From NCBI GenBank assembly GCA_001786015.1, contig MFVH01000027.1, forward strand, positions 1-15,089: a DNA stretch of 15,089 nucleotides. Direction: 5' to 3'. The first letter of the stretch is position 1. Each line of letters starts with the position of its first letter. Under the pieces are notes generated by a model that had not been told where the DNA came from, ran no database searches, and saw only the letters and a program-made list of their open reading frames with translations. The translations under genes were made by a program, and so were the position numbers. Of the stretch, positions 13,206 to 15,089 are shown in pieces. The DNA is from Candidatus Nomurabacteria bacterium RIFCSPLOWO2_01_FULL_46_18 (GTDB taxonomy: Bacteria > Patescibacteriota > Minisyncoccia > Phycocordibacterales > UBA9973).

Positions 13206-15089
13206 TTAAACGACAATGTTAATAAGTTTGTTTTTGACATAAATTACCCTTTGGAGATTTTTCCCCTGGATATGTTTCAAAACTGCCGGATTGGCCAATG
13301 CTTTATTTTTTATGTCCTCTTCTGCCGCGTTATTTGGCATCACTATTTCTCCCCTCACTTTTCCATTCACTTGAATCACTATTTTGACTTCTTCGTCGAT
13401 TATCAAATTTGTATCCCATTCCGGCCAGGGTTCAAGCTGGATCGAATTTTTGTGACCCAAATTCTGCCAGAGCTCTTCAGTGATATGCGGAGCAAAAGGA
13501 GAGAGAAGCTTTATAAATTTTTCAAATTCGCCTCGGGATATAATATTAGTTTCAGATTCATTTACAAAAATCATCAGCGCGGAAATGGCGGTATTGAACT
13601 TCATCGACTCGATGTCTTCAGAAACTTTTTTGATTGTTTTATTAAGCGAAGCAGATAGAGAAAAATTTGTGGCTGGGCGTGAAGCAGGTACAGAAGAATT
13701 CTGAACGGTGTAGGACCCACCCGGTACTCCGGGAAGGGTTAAGCCGGAAGAATTTTTCTGCACCTGCTGGCTTAACTTCCAGACTTTTTCTAAAAATCTT
13801 CTCGGGCCGATGATCGCTTCCTCGCTCCAGGCGATCGCCTGGTCAAAGGGTCCCATGAACATCTCATAAAGCCGGAGTGTATCCGCGCCGTATCGCTTCA
13901 CAATGTCGTCCGGATTAATCACATTGCCCTTGGATTTCGACATTTTCTCTCCTCCTTCGGCTAAAATCAGCCCATGCGAAGTTCTTTTCTTGTATGGCTC
14001 CGAAGTGGGCACTAATCCCAAATCGAACAAGAATTTGTGCCAGAAGCGCGAATAAAGAAGATGAAGAGTTGTGTGCTCCATCCCGCCGTTGTACCAATTT
14101 ACGGGTGTCCAGTATTTTAATTTTTTCGGGTCTGCAAATTTTTTCGAGTTTTTTGGATCAACGTAGCGCAAGTAATACCAAGAGCTCCCTGCCCAGTTGG
14201 GCATGGTGTCAGTTTCTCTTTTTGCGCTACCTTTACACTTCGGGCATTTTACATTTACCCATTTGGAAATGTTTGCCAATGGAGACTCTCCGCTGTCTGT
14301 CGGTTGATAATTTTTTACTTTTGGAAGTTCTACCGGCAAGTCTTTTTCCGGCACCGGTATATATCCACATTTCTCACAATGAATTATCGGTATCGGCTCA
14401 CCCCAGTATCTTTGGCGTGAGAAAATCCAATCACGTAGCTTGAAGGTTGTTTTTTCTTTACCCCCGACAAACTTCACAATTTCCTTTTTCGCCTTTTCGG
14501 ATTCCACCCCGTCGAATTGGCCGGAATTTATTAATACCCCTTCTCCAGCATATTGTTGGAAACCCTTTTTGTATTCATCCCAAGCAAACTTATGAGCTTC
14601 TGGAGTCAAAAATTTTTCCATCTCGTTTGGAGTTAACCAAAATACTTCATGGTTCATTTTTTCTGCATCTGAAATTTCTTCTTTTTCTCCGTTTTGAAGT
14701 TGAAAGTGCAAAGTGTGTAAATGAGCAAATCGGTTAATATTTTTTGGAACGTGAAAAAATTTACTATGGACTGTGAGTGACTTAGTAATCAATTTTGGAT
14801 TTTTATATCCGGTTTCTTCACGTATTTCATTTACTGCGCCTTCTTCTAATGTTTGGTTGCCTTCAGGCCCTCCAGTCAAAAGTGTTTGCCAATTCACTTT
14901 TTTCCATTTAAGACCAATGTACTTATCTTCTGACCAATGTTTTACGATTGCCAAAATAGCATTTCGTTCAACGAGCGGCTCATTCTCTTTGTATGCGTCA
15001 ATCCCTGATTTAGTAATAAAACAGGGTTCAATCACTCTTTTTATTAGCAAACCATATTTTTTCGCAAACTCAAAATCCCTCTCATCATG
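13206..15089 (-). CDS. leuS: Leucyl-tRNA synthetase, 3' part, with an inserted NUDIX-like domain (5' end outside window)
   Basis: The frame is open to the right edge and gives 627 residues. It starts at HDERDFEFAKKYG, the end of the CP1 editing site with its conserved aspartate, so the TTG at 15050 is internal and not a start. Numbering from the edge: a NUDIX-like insert (about 40-163), return to LeuRS at GVLINSGQFDG (184), RDWIFSRQRYWGEPIP (219-234), zinc-type cysteines CEKC (238-241) and CPKC (282-285), GGMEHTTLHLLYSRFWHKF, KMSKS (382-386), anticodon-binding domain (about 475-560) and C-terminal tRNA-binding domain (VIQVNGKVRGEI). The leucine-specific domain is minimal, as in the Bacillus type. 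A Gly/Ser/Pro-rich segment (443-473) comes from a palindromic DNA element. It charges tRNA-Leu and edits mischarged products. Confidence 0.94.
   Translation of the reverse strand, partial: HDERDFEFAKKYGLLIKRVIEPCFITKSGIDAYKENEPLVERNAILAIVKHWSEDKYIGLKWKKVNWQTLLTGGPEGNQTLEEGAVNEIREETGYKNPKLITKSLTVHSKFFHVPKNINRFAHLHTLHFQLQNGEKEEISDAEKMNHEVFWLTPNEMEKFLTPEAHKFAWDEYKKGFQQYAGEGVLINSGQFDGVESEKAKKEIVKFVGGKEKTTFKLRDWIFSRQRYWGEPIPIIHCEKCGYIPVPEKDLPVELPKVKNYQPTDSGESPLANISKWVNVKCPKCKGSAKRETDTMPNWAGSSWYYLRYVDPKNSKKFADPKKLKYWTPVNWYNGGMEHTTLHLLYSRFWHKFLFDLGLVPTSEPYKKRTSHGLILAEGGEKMSKSKGNVINPDDIVKRYGADTLRLYEMFMGPFDQAIAWSEEAIIGPRRFLEKVWKLSQQVQKNSSGLTLPGVPGGSYTVQNSSVPASRPATNFSLSASLNKTIKKVSEDIESMKFNTAISALMIFVNESETNIISRGEFEKFIKLLSPFAPHITEELWQNLGHKNSIQLEPWPEWDTNLIIDEEVKIVIQVNGKVRGEIVMPNNAAEEDIKNKALANPAVLKHIQGKNLQRVIYVKNKLINIVV
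13683..13768. repeat. Palindromic element inside leuS
   Basis: Imperfect inverted repeat with 20-base arms (13683-13702 and 13749-13768; 18 of 20 positions complementary, plus one G-T and one mismatch). The 46-base interior holds a smaller hairpin: ACCC at 13715-13718 and CCCGG at 13720-13724 pair with CCGGG at 13729-13733 and GGGT at 13736-13739 around a TACT loop. It is in frame and encodes the low-complexity stretch around QKNSSGLTLPGVPGG and QNSSVPASR, between the catalytic core and the anticodon-binding helices. Confidence 0.8.
14601..14972 (-). other. NUDIX-like domain inserted in the LeuRS editing domain
   Basis: Within leuS, about 150 residues separate IKRVIEP from GVLINSG, where E. 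coli LeuRS has about 20. The insert contains a NUDIX box at 14805-14873 (GGPEGNQTLEEGAVNEIREE followed by TGY). Compared with GX5EX7REUXEEXGU, the first Glu is Gln and the Arg is Asn, but the three metal-binding glutamates of REUXEE are present. Flanking strands (ERNAILAIV; AHLHTLHFQL; HEVFWLT) fit the NUDIX fold. Counted by hand, 36 of 120 bases at 14641-14760 are G or C, against 38 of 60 at 13801-13860. Confidence 0.8.

Noticed and set aside
14601..14972. The NUDIX region as a separate small gene overlapping leuS
   Set aside because: The same frame is open through LeuRS sequence on both sides and the insert has no start/stop signals of its own; one fused protein is simpler.
15048..15050. 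TTG at 15050 as the start of leuS
   Set aside because: Thirteen codons upstream to the window edge (HDERDFEFAKKYG) are conserved LeuRS editing-domain sequence in the same frame, so the codon is internal leucine and the gene continues beyond the window.
1..15089. CRISPR array, insertion sequence, integrase or phage genes
   Set aside because: No evenly spaced direct repeats, transposase or integrase motifs, or phage structural genes were seen on either strand.
1..15089. Alternative genetic code (UGA read as glycine)
   Set aside because: TGA ends valS, prsW, hsp20 and divIC at the expected protein ends, and no conserved protein contains an in-frame TGA.

Overview
The window looks like chromosome from a Candidate Phyla Radiation (Patescibacteria, probably Parcubacteria-like) bacterium. 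The reasons are gene content and gene shape: a short valyl-tRNA synthetase, a TPR-tailed O-antigen-ligase-like protein next to a MurJ-family flippase, a tiny DivIC/FtsB protein, a PrsW-family membrane protease, compact spacing with overlapping genes, and tRNA genes without an encoded CCA. TGA is used as an ordinary stop (valS, prsW, hsp20, divIC), so this is not one of the lineages that read UGA as glycine. The lineage call is inference; no marker was searched.

Layout. Bases 1-3653 (+ strand) hold the 3' end of tsaD, then valS, prsW and hsp20. Bases 3670-5313 are a mixed block: tRNA-Phe(GAA), a 77-residue membrane protein, a GGDEF diguanylate cyclase, tRNA-Arg(CCT), a small glutaredoxin and tRNA-Gly(CCC). 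A divergent pair follows, divIC (-) and an unlisted 37-codon membrane microprotein (+), with only 20 bp between their start codons. From 5829 to the right edge everything is on the minus strand: leuS (5' end outside the window), an O-antigen-ligase/TPR protein, murJ, an MsbA-like ABC exporter and lepA. Stop and start codons overlap between the ligase and murJ and between the exporter and lepA. There is no gene-free stretch longer than 300 bases.

How the genes fit together. Translation and tRNA functions dominate (TsaD, ValRS, LeuRS, LepA, three tRNAs). The second theme is the cell envelope and division (O-antigen-ligase-like glycan transferase or polymerase, lipid-linked sugar flippase, ABC exporter, DivIC/FtsB). 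Stress and signalling genes are Hsp20, PrsW, a glutaredoxin and the cyclase.

Three things stand out. (1) LeuRS carries a NUDIX-hydrolase-like domain inserted in its editing (CP1) domain, in DNA much more AT-rich than the rest of the gene. (2) Two essential-type genes, lepA and leuS, each contain an in-frame palindromic DNA element that is translated into extra low-complexity residues. (3) At eight genes a TAnnnT (-10-like) box, usually an extended TGnTAnnnT, lies exactly 6 or 7 nt before the ATG. That predicts leaderless mRNAs as the normal way this organism starts transcription units.
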